In this document: positions 47,389-59,098 of the stretch, in pieces
How positions within the stretch are numbered: the first letter of the stretch is position 1
Layout of the letters: each line of letters starts with the position of its first letter
From: Homalodisca vitripennis
Taxonomy: Eukaryota > Arthropoda > Insecta > Hemiptera > Cicadellidae
Direction: 5' to 3'
Length of the DNA: 64,000 bases
Assembly: GCF_021130785.1 (NCBI RefSeq)
Contig: NC_060211.1
Coordinates: forward strand, 29,187,001-29,251,000
Notes under the pieces: model-generated
The model's input: only the letters and a program-made list of their open reading frames with translations
Database searches by the model: none
What the model was told of the DNA's origin: nothing
Program-made: the position numbers and the translations under genes

Positions 47389-48537
47389 TATAATATAAAT
47401 GAGTTTTTAAAAGTATCAATATTGTATAAATTGCCATTCATAAATTCTATTCTCACTTCAGAAATAAATAAAATCTGTATACTAGCCTCATGCTTCATAC
47501 ACTTACCATGTTGTATTACGAACAGTGGCATTGTATACAAAGGACATCACACCGATAAAACACGTGAAAAGCTCAAACGTAGGAACACTCGCCCTATTAT
47601 TGTATAACCGCGTGCTATTGACATCACAATAATTACTCAGCGCTGAATGGGCTTTCACAAGCACCACAGCCATTCATACCAGTCCAGAGTGTGTTCAGTT
47701 ACCCTCTGATTACTGGATATTTTTATTATGAATATGAATATTTGATCCACAAGTAAACATTTATCCTGTAGGTTTAAAAGTCCTTTGGTTTTGGAATATT
47801 TTATTTTAGACCTAAAACTATTGTAAAACGAAACACGTCAGTGTGCTCCACTAACTTGCTTCCTAGATTTCGAAATATGTCATTTTAGGATTTAAAATTG
47901 CATTAAAATCCCTAAAAACGCATTGTTCCTCAATGTGAATTTTCCCCAGTCTCCTGTCCCTTAAGTCAAAAGCAATTCATTTTAATGCACCGAGAACGCA
48001 ATTCCAGGAATGGTTTATTTCGCCTAACACGATAACCTTCAATCTCAAGAATTAAGTCATTGAACGCTTGTAGATGCGAAAAGTATTTGTACTCCTTAAG
48101 TCCAAACGATAGAAATTTACGTTTATAAGTTTCATTCAGACCTCTGTTATGATGAATATGTCACTCACTGTATGTTTCATTATGTCAATGATGTTTATTC
48201 TCTTTCTGTTCTGGAAAAAGCTATTTACGACCTCAAATTGAATAATAATTATTCTTCATTGCAGTAAACAAATGGCAAACTTGTATTTCAAACGTATGTT
48301 CATAATATACATTAGAAATATAAAATAACATCTTAATTTATGGATGCCACATGTATTGTGTAGACTTTACGACACATTTGTATGTTTGCACGTTTCGGAT
48401 TTCTTGAAAGGAGAATTAAAATAATGTAAAAGTGCTTTTTATCCCACCATAACTCCTCAACAGAGTAAAATTCCTTCCTAAACTTACTATTTAGATAATC
48501 TTTCATGTTTATAAATTTTCAAAATGTATTGTACGAC
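47389..48537. other. No recognisable gene
   Basis: AT-rich sequence. The last 40 bases (48495-48537) resemble the left flank of the MITE at 53529 (TTTCATGTTTA...TTTTCAAAATGTATTG). Confidence 0.4.
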
Positions 48538-48770
48538 CAAGACAATAGCCAGAAAAATATTTGTGGGGGGAGGGTCCAGACAACTGATAGTTTTTCAGAA
48601 GTGGACAAATAGTAAGAACCCATTTTATTCTTTTAAAAGTTCTTGACCCAATTCTTTGTTGAGAATAATCTTTCAGCAGTACATGTCAGTAATACTGAAT
48701 TATTTAAATAATAATTGTTTACTAAAAAATTAATTGAAAAAATACAAATGTGTGGGAGTCTGGACCCTTG
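48538..48770. mobile_element. hAT-type MITE, right end missing
   Basis: Same family as 36737, with GTGGACAAATAGTAAG and CAGTAATACTGAATTATTTA inside. It stops at GGACCCTTGG, without the GGCTACGTCCTTG end, and no target duplication remains on the right. Confidence 0.75.
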
Positions 48771-49325
48771 GAAAATAATTTTTTTTTTTTAGGATCCCAG
48801 TAAGAAAACTCTTTCAAAAATAGTAGCAAAAGGATAATACAAAACAACAATTGTTTACAATTTGTAGAACATCTTTTAAAATTAATAAATTTTAACTATT
48901 CATGTTTAAAACACTATTAGTAAAGGATGACCAAATGCATGTCAATTAAATTTGTAATAACCCAGAATCTTACTCTATGCTACATCATAAATAAGTCAAA
49001 AATAAATTTACAGCTGATGTTTATTTATATTAGAATGTGATTTAAAATTTTGTGAAGTGTTTGTGTTTGTTTGGGTTTTGTCTTTGTTTTTTACATTTCT
49101 ACATGCCACACACCGTCTCAAAATTCCTACATTCCATTGTTTTCCGAGTAAATTTTCAAAAACTCCAGTAAGATTACTTTACTAGTAAATTACCCAATCT
49201 AACCTATAACATGAATATTTTAAGATGCCTTAAAATTGTACTGAGTAGGTACTAAAACTTTGATTACAATCTTTGATTGTGCAATTATTTTTCAAAGTAA
49301 GGTCTACTATTATCATTTTGTAAAT
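48771..49325. other. Region upstream of the CELF-like gene
   Basis: AT-rich sequence. The frame of the gene stays open back to 49260 but without a further ATG. I see no obvious TATA box, initiator or repeat, so promoter elements cannot be assigned. Confidence 0.4.
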
Positions 49326-50726
49326 ATGGAAGATAACAACACTAATCCAGATATGTTCAATCAGTCTGTTTCTTTCATAGAAAACCAGTTGGACTTTGAA
49401 GTACCAAAAAATGAAAGCCCTTTCAAATATGAAAATGAGACGAGTACAATTGATATTTTTGGTCTTGATTTACCGAAGATTCCTTCAGCCAGTTGTAAAC
49501 CAGATGTCGATAGTATAAAAATGTTCGTTGGGCAAATTCCACAAAATTTTACAGAGTACGACTTGCTTCAAATGTTTGAGAAATACGGCAAGGTGTATGA
49601 CATACGAGTTTTAAAAGATAAAACCACTGGGAAGAGTAAAGGCTGCTGCTTTGTAACATTTTTTACACGGAGTGCCGCCTTAAACGCTCAGAACGCTCTC
49701 CACAACATTAAAGTCATGCCTGGTATGCACCACCCAATCCAAATGAAACCAGCGGACACTGATAACAGAAATGATAGGAAACTATTCGTAGGCATGTTGT
49801 CGAAAAAGTATACTGAAAGTGAGGTGCGGAATCTTTTCTCACCTTATGGAACAATCGAGGAGTGTACGGTTTTGAGAGACGCGAACGGACAGAGCAAGGG
49901 TTGTGCTTTCATTACGTACCTGTCTCGCCAGAGTGCCCAGAACGCTGTCAAGTCAATGCACCACTGCCACATCTTCGAAGGGTGTTCTTCCCCGATCGTA
50001 GTCAAGTTTGCAGACACTCAAAAAGAAAAAGAAATAAGACGGTTCCAGATTTTACAAAAAGAGATAAGCGATCACAGCCAGATCACAACTATCCTTCAAC
50101 AGTTACCCTCCGATTCATTAGCACCTTTGGTTGTCCAAAAAAATATTCTCCAACAATTTCAAAACCCTGCAGCAACCAACACATACCCTCAGATTCCAGT
50201 ATTGAACAATTTGAATTTCCCCACTGCTCAGCCATCAGACCTCAGTCAGTTAATGATACTGCAGCGTTTAACGAACAATTCTTTAAATAATCAGATTTTA
50301 AATCAGAATTTGGGTTCCATGACTATAAATGAAGTTATAGCATGGAACAATTTAATAAATAAAGCAGCTGGTCTGGGGTTATTTACTCAAGGAAGTATAG
50401 AGAACGCATTCCGATACCCTGGTACCAACCTGGATAATATAGGAAGAAGACATATAGAGGGTCCAGATGGAGCCAATTTGTTCATTTATCATTTACCTCC
50501 TGAGTTCACCGATGAGAAATTGGCCCAGCTGTTCAATCCATACGGAAAAGTCATCTCAGCAAAAGTGTTTATTGACAAAGTCATGAAACAGTCTAAAGGT
50601 TTCGGTTTTGTATCATATGATAACGTCCTCAGTGCAAATATAGCAATACAAAACCTCAACGGATATCAAATTCTTGGTAAAAAGCTTAAAGTGGAGGTTA
50701 AAAAGAAGAGAGTTTCAACATGTTGA
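49326..50726 (+). CDS. CELF/Bruno-like RNA-binding protein, intronless
   Basis: This encodes a 466-residue protein with three RNA recognition motifs, in the CELF (CUGBP/Bruno) arrangement. RRM1 spans about residues 64-145 (RNP2 MFVGQI, RNP1 KGCCFVTF, then MPGMHHPIQMKPAD). RRM2 spans about 151-232 (LFVGML, KGCAFITY, then EGCSSPIVVKFADTQKEKE). A linker of about 150 residues rich in Asn, Gln and Leu follows. RRM3 lies at the C-terminus, about 382-458 (LFIYHL, KGFGFVSY). Family members bind GU-rich elements in mRNA and control splicing, translation and decay. I start at 49326 because it is the first in-frame ATG, in an AAATATGG context. The frame is intact with no decayed motif. Typical CELF genes have many introns, so an uninterrupted frame suggests a retrocopy that has been kept. 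I found no clear target duplication or long poly-A. Which CELF subgroup was the parent is not resolved. Confidence 0.95.
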   Translation: MEDNNTNPDMFNQSVSFIENQLDFEVPKNESPFKYENETSTIDIFGLDLPKIPSASCKPDVDSIKMFVGQIPQNFTEYDLLQMFEKYGKVYDIRVLKDKTTGKSKGCCFVTFFTRSAALNAQNALHNIKVMPGMHHPIQMKPADTDNRNDRKLFVGMLSKKYTESEVRNLFSPYGTIEECTVLRDANGQSKGCAFITYLSRQSAQNAVKSMHHCHIFEGCSSPIVVKFADTQKEKEIRRFQILQKEISDHSQITTILQQLPSDSLAPLVVQKNILQQFQNPAATNTYPQIPVLNNLNFPTAQPSDLSQLMILQRLTNNSLNNQILNQNLGSMTINEVIAWNNLINKAAGLGLFTQGSIENAFRYPGTNLDNIGRRHIEGPDGANLFIYHLPPEFTDEKLAQLFNPYGKVISAKVFIDKVMKQSKGFGFVSYDNVLSANIAIQNLNGYQILGKKLKVEVKKKRVSTC

Positions 50727-50835
50727 AAAACTAAGATTTGAAGATATATACATGCACATTTTAATAGTTTCACAATACTTCCAATTATTTGTGTATTTCA
50801 CAATGGTTTTTTTATATTAAACATAAACTAAAAAA

Positions 50836-50841
50836 AATAAA
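50836..50841 (+). terminator. Poly-A signal of the CELF-like gene
   Basis: AATAAA lies about 110 bases after the TGA stop codon and is followed by a T-rich stretch. It is the first such hexamer downstream. The A-rich run just before it (CTAAAAAAAATAAA) could also be what is left of a retroposed tail. Confidence 0.5.
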
Positions 50842-53528
50842 TTTTTATTTCAAAATACAAGAAAACTAATAATTTTATTAAGAATTTGGGATAACGATAT
50901 TCAATTGTTCTTCCCTTTTAGCAGCTTCTAGTAAGATTTTCTGTTACAAAAGAGGGAAACTTAAGATCTTAATGGGATTATTTACTACATTGTTTTAAAT
51001 TTCTTTTAATTTATAATTGATTGTTGTATTTATGGAAGTCTATCTAATGAAATTACTGTAGGATTATCTGCATTTTATAGAATTTTAGCAATGGACTAAC
51101 TAGTCCGGTATCTCTCTTCCTTTTCAATTAACTTTAAAAATTTGTAATGATTTACAAACAAGTGACACCCCAATATGGACTGCAAAAGGAGAAAAATATC
51201 TAGGAATCTGGAATTGTGCTCTCTTTATTTTTATTTTAACAGCTCTGTTAGTGGATATAGGTCATTAGTCACCCCTTCTGTGTGGCCTCCACCCTTACCT
51301 TGTTTTATATCCGAGGGAAAGTGTCATTGGATGAAGGGCCGGTTTTTTATGTCGACTAGAGCTTTTGTACAAGTGTTTTAGGTTTCTTTTTCCGTCCTGT
51401 CAATTCATATCTATGACGGTCTTGTAGAAATATCTAATTTAGGTGTTTAGACTCTTACCTGCAGTAGATTAGGTAGTTCTCTTCATAGACAAAAATGTTT
51501 CAAAGGGCAGTACTTTTCATTCGTAGTCATAATGATAGTTGTTAAGAAGTGTTTGCGTGCTATTTCTGGTGAGTAGTCAGTCCACACTTCTGTCCATTTT
51601 AATAAGATTTTGGATATACAATCAGCCAATTGCAATTGTTCTCATGGCAGAACTTAATGAAAGTATCTACGCAACTTTATGAAACATGACCCACAGAGCA
51701 CAAATGTTCAAAATCTATATATGTGTAACACAGCTTTTGGAAATGATAACTGTCCCCTAAAAAAGCCCAATCGAGTAGAAACGTGGTAGTAATTTATTTT
51801 ATTAATACGTCAGGTAAGTTTGTTGGCAAACTAGGTAAGCCATTTCGTTTTGATATTGACCACTCAAACTTTTGCAAAATTCACAACTCAGCTGTTTATG
51901 AGCCTAGAGAAAGAATAAAAAGTGTTCTGGAATTCTTATAAAATGTACTAAATATTTTGTAATTAACAACTTTTTCCAAGATATTGATTATATGTACATT
52001 TAAAAAGATTCTTTCGATCACTAGGAAATGGCAAAAGAAATACTAAAACAAGTTCAAACTTGGTACAAAAACTGATGTTATAAATATATAAACTAAGTTC
52101 ATTGGACAGCTTGGTATGCTATTTTGTTACAATATGGTGGGCGTTCAAACTTTTACAAAAATGCACCTGGAGAACAACCTAGAGAAAAAATAAAACGTAT
52201 TCAGGAATGTTTATAACATTTCCTAATCTTTTTGTTCCAACACATTTTTTGTATCATCGTCAGTTCTCTGGATATTTAGAAGATGTAAATTCAATGAGAA
52301 CAAATTGATGAACAAAATCTAACTACTTCTGAGCTGGAAGGACTATTCCTTTACCAACTGAGCCTTAAGTAGGTTCAAGTTCTTTAGGTTGAACGTTCTG
52401 CATGAAGTGATGTTTTGGTTTGGATAGCTTCTTAGAGTGAATGATGAACTTCTAAGACCTGAACAGTGTGGTCAGAGATTTCAACATGAAATACAGTTTA
52501 CTTAAATTGTTCTTATTTAGGTTTGAGCAAATAGAATTGTAGATGTGACTCAAGTTGGAGGGAGTAAAAGATTCATGATTCTGTGGCTGTATAAGATATT
52601 AATAGCATATGACTGTTTTTGTCTATTTTCAAACTTTTCCCATATGTACATCCCCAATTATAATTTTATTGTTGTGTCCATCTTCCATTTGTTAATAAAG
52701 ATATTTATATTCATTACTAGAGTTTCTTGAAAAACCATCAGTGTTTATTTCAAGAACTTTTGTGGTACCTAACTTATATTGACCAATAAGCGTTGAACCA
52801 AATATTTGTAAATTTTCAGAAAGCACTCAGAATTAAAATTAGGTCAGTAAAATTATAGCCTAAAACCTAAAAAAAGGTAAAAGGTTTTACAAGTTCTAAA
52901 TTAAAAAAAGCAAGTTTCCAATGTCTTGTTAAAAATACATTTTTTCAAGTAGTTTTCCTTTAAGTAAATAACTGCTTATTATTTGTTACTAATTGACTAT
53001 TAGTTGGTTGACAAATTCACTTAAACAATGGTTGTAAAACTGAATCATGCCGACTCAGAAAGTTAAGCTCTCATTTGTGAACCAGCTTCCCTCATTAGAT
53101 AGGTAATTAGAGAGACAAAGGCTGGTGGAGAGAAGAGGATCTCTAAAGTATAATGAGTGGACACCTCATTGTGAGGTTGCAAACACCTTTTATGGGCCCT
53201 GGAAAAAATTAGGCTTAACATTTACGTCAATATTGGAAATAAAAATTATTTTAAGAATATATAGAATTATATATAAGAACATATTCTACTGTAATTAATC
53301 AATTAATGTAAAATTGTATTTATTTATTCTACTGAAAGTTAATTTTACTGTTTAACACTGTTATCTTGTTTTACAAGATAAAATGAAAAGAGGTTACATT
53401 GGTTTCGAAGATGTAAACGTTGAAACTGTATCATATAGAAAAGGTTAATAAGAAACAATACATATTTCTTTTACCAACTTATTATTTAACTTTCATGTTT
53501 AGAAGTTTTCAAAATGTATTGTTATGAC
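50842..53528. other. No recognisable gene
   Basis: AT-rich sequence with frames of up to 68 codons lacking any recognisable domain or splice support. No repeat ends are visible except the duplicated flank just before 53529. Confidence 0.4.
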
Positions 53529-53782
53529 CAAGAACGTAGCCAGGAAAACATTTTGGGGATCCAGGATCCAGACAACTGATATTTTCCAGTAGTGGACAGA
53601 GAGTAAGGCCCCATTTTGTTCCTTAAAAAGTTCTTGACCCATTTCTGCGTTGAGAGCTGTCTTTCAGCAGTACATGTCAGTAATACTGAATTATTTAAAT
53701 AATAATAATTGTTTGCTAAAAAAGTAATTTAAATTTTGGAGGGGTCCGGTCCCCTTGGATACCCTTGCTGGCTACATCCTTG
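53529..53782. mobile_element. hAT-type MITE, 254 bp, perfect 8-bp target duplication
   Basis: The ends are CAAGAACGTAGCCAGG and CTGGCTACATCCTTG. GTTATGAC flanks both sides (53521-53528 and 53783-53790). The interior includes GTAGTGGACAGAGAGTAAGG and ACATGTCAGTAATACTGAAT. Confidence 0.92.
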
Positions 53783-55266
53783 GTTATGACCAGTTTGTAG
53801 AATTAAGTTTTTTTAGAGAGAAAGAAAGATTTTATTGGGAAGCTAAAGCATTGGAATAGGGGTAAATTTCAATAAAAGGATCTCAGTATTTGTAAAATCA
53901 TCTATCTATATACTGATAATCTATTTTCATCACCTGAGGTAAACATAGCTTATTTGTCAGATGTGCATTTATTGCTTTTTACATAATTTTCCTAGTTCTT
54001 CATGGCATAAACCTGGTTGGTGCACATTTGTTTTCCTACGTTTGCAATTTCAAAATTTGTTACAACTTGTTGACAATTTTTATTTTGAAGTTTGACAACG
54101 ACACCAAAGTAACAGATATAAGTCCATTTTTGAGCTGCCCCTTAACCATTAGTACCTAAACTAATTGTTTAACAGTTGGCATTACTTTAGAGACAGTCAG
54201 TACAATTAAGTTTAAATTTTATTTACAATATTGTAAAATAAAATCTTCATAAATATACACATATTGTATTCAACCACTATAATACCTTCATGTATTGTAA
54301 TGGTACAATCAATATAGTATTTTTAAAATACTTCTTTGACACAATCCCTCCATTTACTAAGATTTTACATTAAATAAAGCTCTTCTTTTATACAAAACTA
54401 AAATCTGTCAGAACTTTTTTTTTTTTAACAATTAATATTTATATCAAAACGAAATTATTTTTAGAAGTTCAATTTTGCTCCAGTACATACTCCAGCGCAT
54501 TGCAAAATACCTAAAGTAAGCTTAGTATATTGCAAAAGACCTGAAGAGAGCTTAGTATATTGCAAAAGACCTGAAGTAAGCTTAGTATATTGCAAAAGAG
54601 CTGAAATAAGCTTCCCCCTACTCAGAAATTGCTAAGCTTTTAAACAATTAGCTTTTTGTAGCTAGAAATTGGTCTTGCTTCAATGAACATGTGAATCCTA
54701 GCTTCAACTGAGGAAGTTATCCTTAAGAATTTTGTTTAGGATATTTCTTTAACTGTAGGAATGTTAATCACAACTGTGAATAGACCTGCATTGTTATTTA
54801 CTTTATTATTTACTTATATGTTGTATATACTTTATTATTCGGCATAAAACAAAGTTAAAAATAATAAATTAAAGTTAAAAAGAACGATAATTAGAAATTG
54901 ACAACTGCAAAAATGTTATTTAAATTTGTCCAAAATAATGATTATATTTTATTGCTAAACTTCCTTGTATTTTAAGTTTGTGTAATCTGCAATAACTACA
55001 GATTTTGTTCTGATCATTGCCAGAGACAATTTGTGGTAAGCCCTTTATAAAACACATAAATAAAAGTGGAACACAAAATTTATAATTGTGACATATGGCA
55101 TTTAATTAGTTTTAATTGAAGTTTGTGTGGTAATGCAAGTTATGTCGCTGTAAATATTGTTTTGATGGCTTTACCCCAATAAAAAGGGCTTAGATACTGA
55201 GAACAGTAAAATCAGTTTTCTGATGATCTCTTGTTTCCGGAGTTCGAAGTACAGTACCTCAGTCAA
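53783..55266. other. No gene; 30-bp minisatellite within
   Basis: AT-rich sequence. The tandem repeat at 54499-54612 is listed separately. Confidence 0.4.
54499..54612. repeat. 30-bp tandem repeat, four copies
   Basis: Unit ATTGCAAAAGACCTGAAGTA plus AGCTTAGTAT. Starts are at 54499, 54529, 54559 and 54589, with a few substitutions. Confidence 0.92.
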
Positions 55267-55510
55267 CAAGAATGTAGCCATGAAAAAATGTTGGGAGGTC
55301 CACACAACTGAAATTTCCCGTAGTGCACAGAGAGTAAGGCCCCATTTTATTCTTTCAAAAGTTCTTCATCTGTTTTTTTTGTTGAGAACGATCTTTCAGC
55401 AACACAAGTCAGTAATACTTAATTATTTAAACAATAATAATGGTTTACTTAAAAAGTAATTTAAAACATTTTAAATACGGGGGGTCTGGACTCCTTGGGC
55501 TACGTCCTTG
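55267..55510. mobile_element. hAT-type MITE, 244 bp, perfect 8-bp target duplication
   Basis: The ends are CAAGAATGTAGCCATG and GGCTACGTCCTTG. TCAGTCAA flanks both sides (55259-55266 and 55511-55518). Fourth member of the family in the window. Confidence 0.92.
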
Positions 55511-56011
55511 TCAGTCAAAACTGGTGGAGCAGGATGCGGTGGCGAAGGGCTTGCCTATAAGCCAGCTAAGTGTGGTCTTTTCACTCTTACCACAGCTTGA
55601 AGTTAAGAAACCAAGATGGTTTAACTACTAATAAATTTTAGGAGAAGACGTGTTTATTCCCCTAGATGACACCTCTAGAAAATAGCGTTTCTTCGGTGTG
55701 AATTTCAAAGTTGTGTAGAAGTGGCCTTTAACAAAGGATCCTTGAGTAACTAAAGCATCCTTGAATTCTTAATAACATTTGAGCTTTTTATACTAATTTC
55801 CCTTTTCTCATTTTTATCACAGGTATTTGATTGGCAATTGTTAAAAAAGCTAATAACACCCGTTTTTAACAAGAGTCATTATTTGCTAGAAAAATGAAAA
55901 ATGGGAATTAAAAGAGTCAACTTAACATGGAATATGAACCATGTACATTTTGGTACTAGTTATAGACATAGACTGCTCTAACTGAAGGTCTAAAGACAAA
56001 CTCCCATGCTT

Positions 56012-56230
56012 TCACTTCTGAATGACCTTGCACGGCTCCAGAGCTTGAAAGATATTACTGTAAATCTCTTTTGAAACAAGGTAATTTATTCCAATACACC
56101 TGATAGTCTCAAACCATTCTAAAAGTCTAAATTCAAACAGCTGGTACTCATAGTACTCATCAGTCTTATAAGTGAACTGTAGAAGTGGGGAAGTACCGAG
56201 ACAACTAGTCAATGAGATGGCCCAGTCTCA
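56012..56230 (-). pseudogene. Possible decayed family-92 glycosyltransferase exon
   Basis: The minus frame includes TDEYYEYQLFEFRLLEWFET then IRCIGIN, recalling the conserved R-L-x-E-W-F-E-x-x-R-x-L-G-I segment of insect GT92 (DUF23) proteins. The segment EIYSNIFQALE that follows could correspond to the x-HPNxxKVL region. A TGA closes the frame at 56014 while similarity seems to continue, and no splice sites were assigned. GT92 enzymes are Golgi galactosyltransferase-like proteins; activity here is unlikely. The match is from motif memory only. Confidence 0.35.
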
Positions 56231-56514
56231 AAAGTAAAATATTAAGATCAATAACATCTTATTTTTATTGTGCATCACTTTATTCTCTCTGAGCCATAGT
56301 CACTTGGATTAGAATTTTGAAATTTCAGAGCAGAGAGTTTATAATAAGTTTGGGTCTTATGTCCCAACTCTGCAAGAAATAACCACAAGTTAAATTTTCC
56401 TAATTGGGACAAGATGATCAACAGAGCTATAGTAGTTTTGGGGTGTTTAATAATTTCGTTCACCCATGTACGTCAGTTGTGTGAATTAAAATTTGTTGGT
56501 GTAGTGGGTACCAA

Positions 56515-57045
56515 ATCCTGATCCATCAATCCTTCCTTTCTTACAGGCTGAGCATTACCAGGGTCTTATCATTCGAAGGGCTAGAAATTGTTATTTCTGT
56601 ATGCCACTATCTGCATGACATCTCTAGGATAAACTGACCATAGCATTTTGTTTAAAGCTTCATTTCTATATAGACAATATTAAGGTTGATGATGGTGCAT
56701 GTCACTCCATGGGATTTGGCTGAGTGTTAGCGAACATATTTACATGATCTGATGGGCAACCATGATGGCAATGAGAAAATTGCTAAACAAAATTACTTTT
56801 ACAGAATCTGTACAGAATCATGTGAAATGGGAACCTATTAGCTCCAATATATCTCAAATGTAGACTTTTAATTTTGAATGAAACATAGAATAAATTAATA
56901 CACAGGCTTGAATAAGTTCTATGATGGTGCATGTCCATTCATGGGAGGATTTGGCTGAATGTCACTGAAGTCTATCAGTCAGAAGGCTGACACAATATCT
57001 TTTGTCTGACAGAATATTTTGCTTAAACATCAGTAACACATGTAT
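56515..57045 (+). repeat. Interspersed repeat family B, two consecutive copies
   Basis: Cores GATTTGGCTGAGTGTTAGCG (56713) and GATTTGGCTGAATGTCACTG (56950) are each preceded by a GATGGTGCATGTCC block. The two are about 240 bp apart, so the element itself has been duplicated in tandem here too. Confidence 0.6.
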
Positions 57046-57102
57046 GGTGTGGTATATTCCTTATGTTATTATCCCTTTGCAAAAGTTGTTTCAAGTAAAT
57101 TT

Positions 57103-57670
57103 AATATTCCAACTTCCATTTGAAATACAGTTTTACTAATATAAGAAATGAAAAGTTAATAAGAGATTTCTTGTTTACTTTGATATTACAGAAAATTAAA
57201 TTATGTGCAGGATGACAAGCTATTAATTATATCAAAATTGGCTTCACAATTCACATTTAATTCAATGCATTCTACGACTAGCCTTTGAAATGTATTTTCC
57301 AACTTCTGTTTGAAATACACTTTACTAATATAAGAAATGAAAAGTTAATAAGAGATTATTTGTTTACTTGGTATTACAGAAAATTAAATTATGTGCAGCA
57401 AGACAAGCTATTAATTATATCAAAATTCGCTTCACAATTTTCATATTTAATTCAATGCATTCTACGACTAGCCTTTGAAATGTATTTTCCAACTTCTGTT
57501 TGAAATACACTTTACTAATATAAGAAATGAAAAGTTAATAAGAGATTATTTGTTTACTTGGTATTACAGAAAATTCAATTATGTGCAGCAAGACAAGCTA
57601 TTAACTACATCAAAATTGGCTTCACAAGTTTCATACTTAAATCAATGCATTCTACAACTAGTCTTTAATG
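57103..57670. repeat. 190-bp tandem repeat, three copies
   Basis: The TTCCAACTTCTGTTTGAAAT block recurs at 190-bp steps (ending near 57110, 57300 and 57490). The unit continues through TAAGAAATGAAAAGTTAATA and GCATTCTACGACTAGCC. The two similar 72- and 83-codon frames inside are the repeat read twice. Confidence 0.92.
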
Positions 57671-58480
57671 GTATAAATGTTTTGATATTTGAAAATACTG
57701 GTAGAAGTATAATAATGCTTACTTAACATGCCAATTTGTGGTTTTTTACCTGGCTACTTTTAGGAATTTCCATTGTCTAGCCAAGGAAACTATATATTTA
57801 AACAAACCATAGATCAGTGCAATTCTGAAGCAGTATGCATTGATTATAACTGAAAGGAACATGACTTTTTAGAAACAGAGATCCAAAAGTTCATAGAAAG
57901 TAATGGAACAATCTTGTCACATTTAATGGGGATGATAAGAAATGTAGTTTTCTATCTACAGATTCATTTTATTAACAAGCTATATTATTAAATTTCTTGT
58001 TTTATTTTCATATTTTTATTTTGGTTAAATTTACTCAATCTAGTATTGTTCTATGTGAATTAAAATTTAATAATATTAAAACTGTTTGATCTTGATTTAC
58101 TAAATAATAAAATGTATCAATATTTTATTACGTTTTATAGTTGATCCACTAAAAACCGACTATTGCTACTGTTAAACCAGCTTCTTTGATTACTCACTTG
58201 ACATCTGATTGTAAGCCAACAATTATAAAATTCTTTCATAATGAAAGCCTCTGGATGGTTTTAATAATATAATATAATTGATTACTTACCTTAACCTTCA
58301 GTTATGTTGTGTCCTTTATCACCTAGATTTGGTTCATTGGTTATTTATAAATTGAAAATGGTTATATTCAATATGATGTCTTCCTGTATGTGATAGAATG
58401 CTCTTTAAGAGTACTAGAGTGTAATATGGTATTTCAAACATTTTCTGTGTTGTATACTGGAAGTCACCAGGTTTTAATAT
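57671..58480. other. No recognisable gene
   Basis: AT-rich sequence with no supported exon or repeat ends. Confidence 0.4.
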
Positions 58481-58618
58481 GACATTTTTATTTCTTCCAC
58501 AATTTAATTTATTGTTAAAATCACTTTCGCTGGTTAAGGCATCACCAGAACTGATGATGCCTTAAGTGGCGATAGCGCTTTTAATAAACAATTAAATTAT
58601 GGAAGAAATAAAAATGCC
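58481..58618. mobile_element. 138-bp palindromic element
   Basis: Arms of about 68 bp meet almost at the centre (58549/58551). GACATTTTTATTTCTTCCAC at the left is the inverted copy of GGAAGAAATAAAAATGCC at the right. Near the centre the plus strand reads CTGATGATGCCTTAAGTGGC then GATAGCG. The minus strand reads CTGGTGATGCCTTAACCAGC then GAAAGTG. It is non-coding. Confidence 0.8.
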
Positions 58619-59098
58619 TTTTATATTTCAAACATTCTCAATATAAAGACTCTTTTTTACTGTAGTTCATTTCAATGAAGAAATTTGTCATGTATTTTCC
58701 ACATCTACAGTTCTTAAATATAGATCTTAAAATATAAATTGTTAAATATAAACATATATGTGTATACAGAAATCCTCATTAAAATTTCTTATAAACAGAA
58801 AGATATTTTACTATAAAACCTTTTTATATTGTAATAATACTTTCAATATGATAATTAAATGTTAATTAAGCTTTTAGTTAAATTTATAAAATTATTTCCG
58901 AGTGTACGTAAAAGTAAACAAACAGAAAGAAAATTATTCAGTGAACCAGGAGAGAGAAATGAAGAGATACTGTCAACTCTGACCTTTACATTTCCTTTAT
59001 ACACCAATTGGATATTGTCAGTTTAATTTGAACCTTTTCAAACATATCCTGCTTATAATTGTTGATTTGAGCCATCTCTTATTTAATTTATTCTGCAG

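Noticed and set aside
57285..57726. Two similar small proteins
   Set aside because: They are the 190-bp tandem repeat read in consecutive shifted frames.
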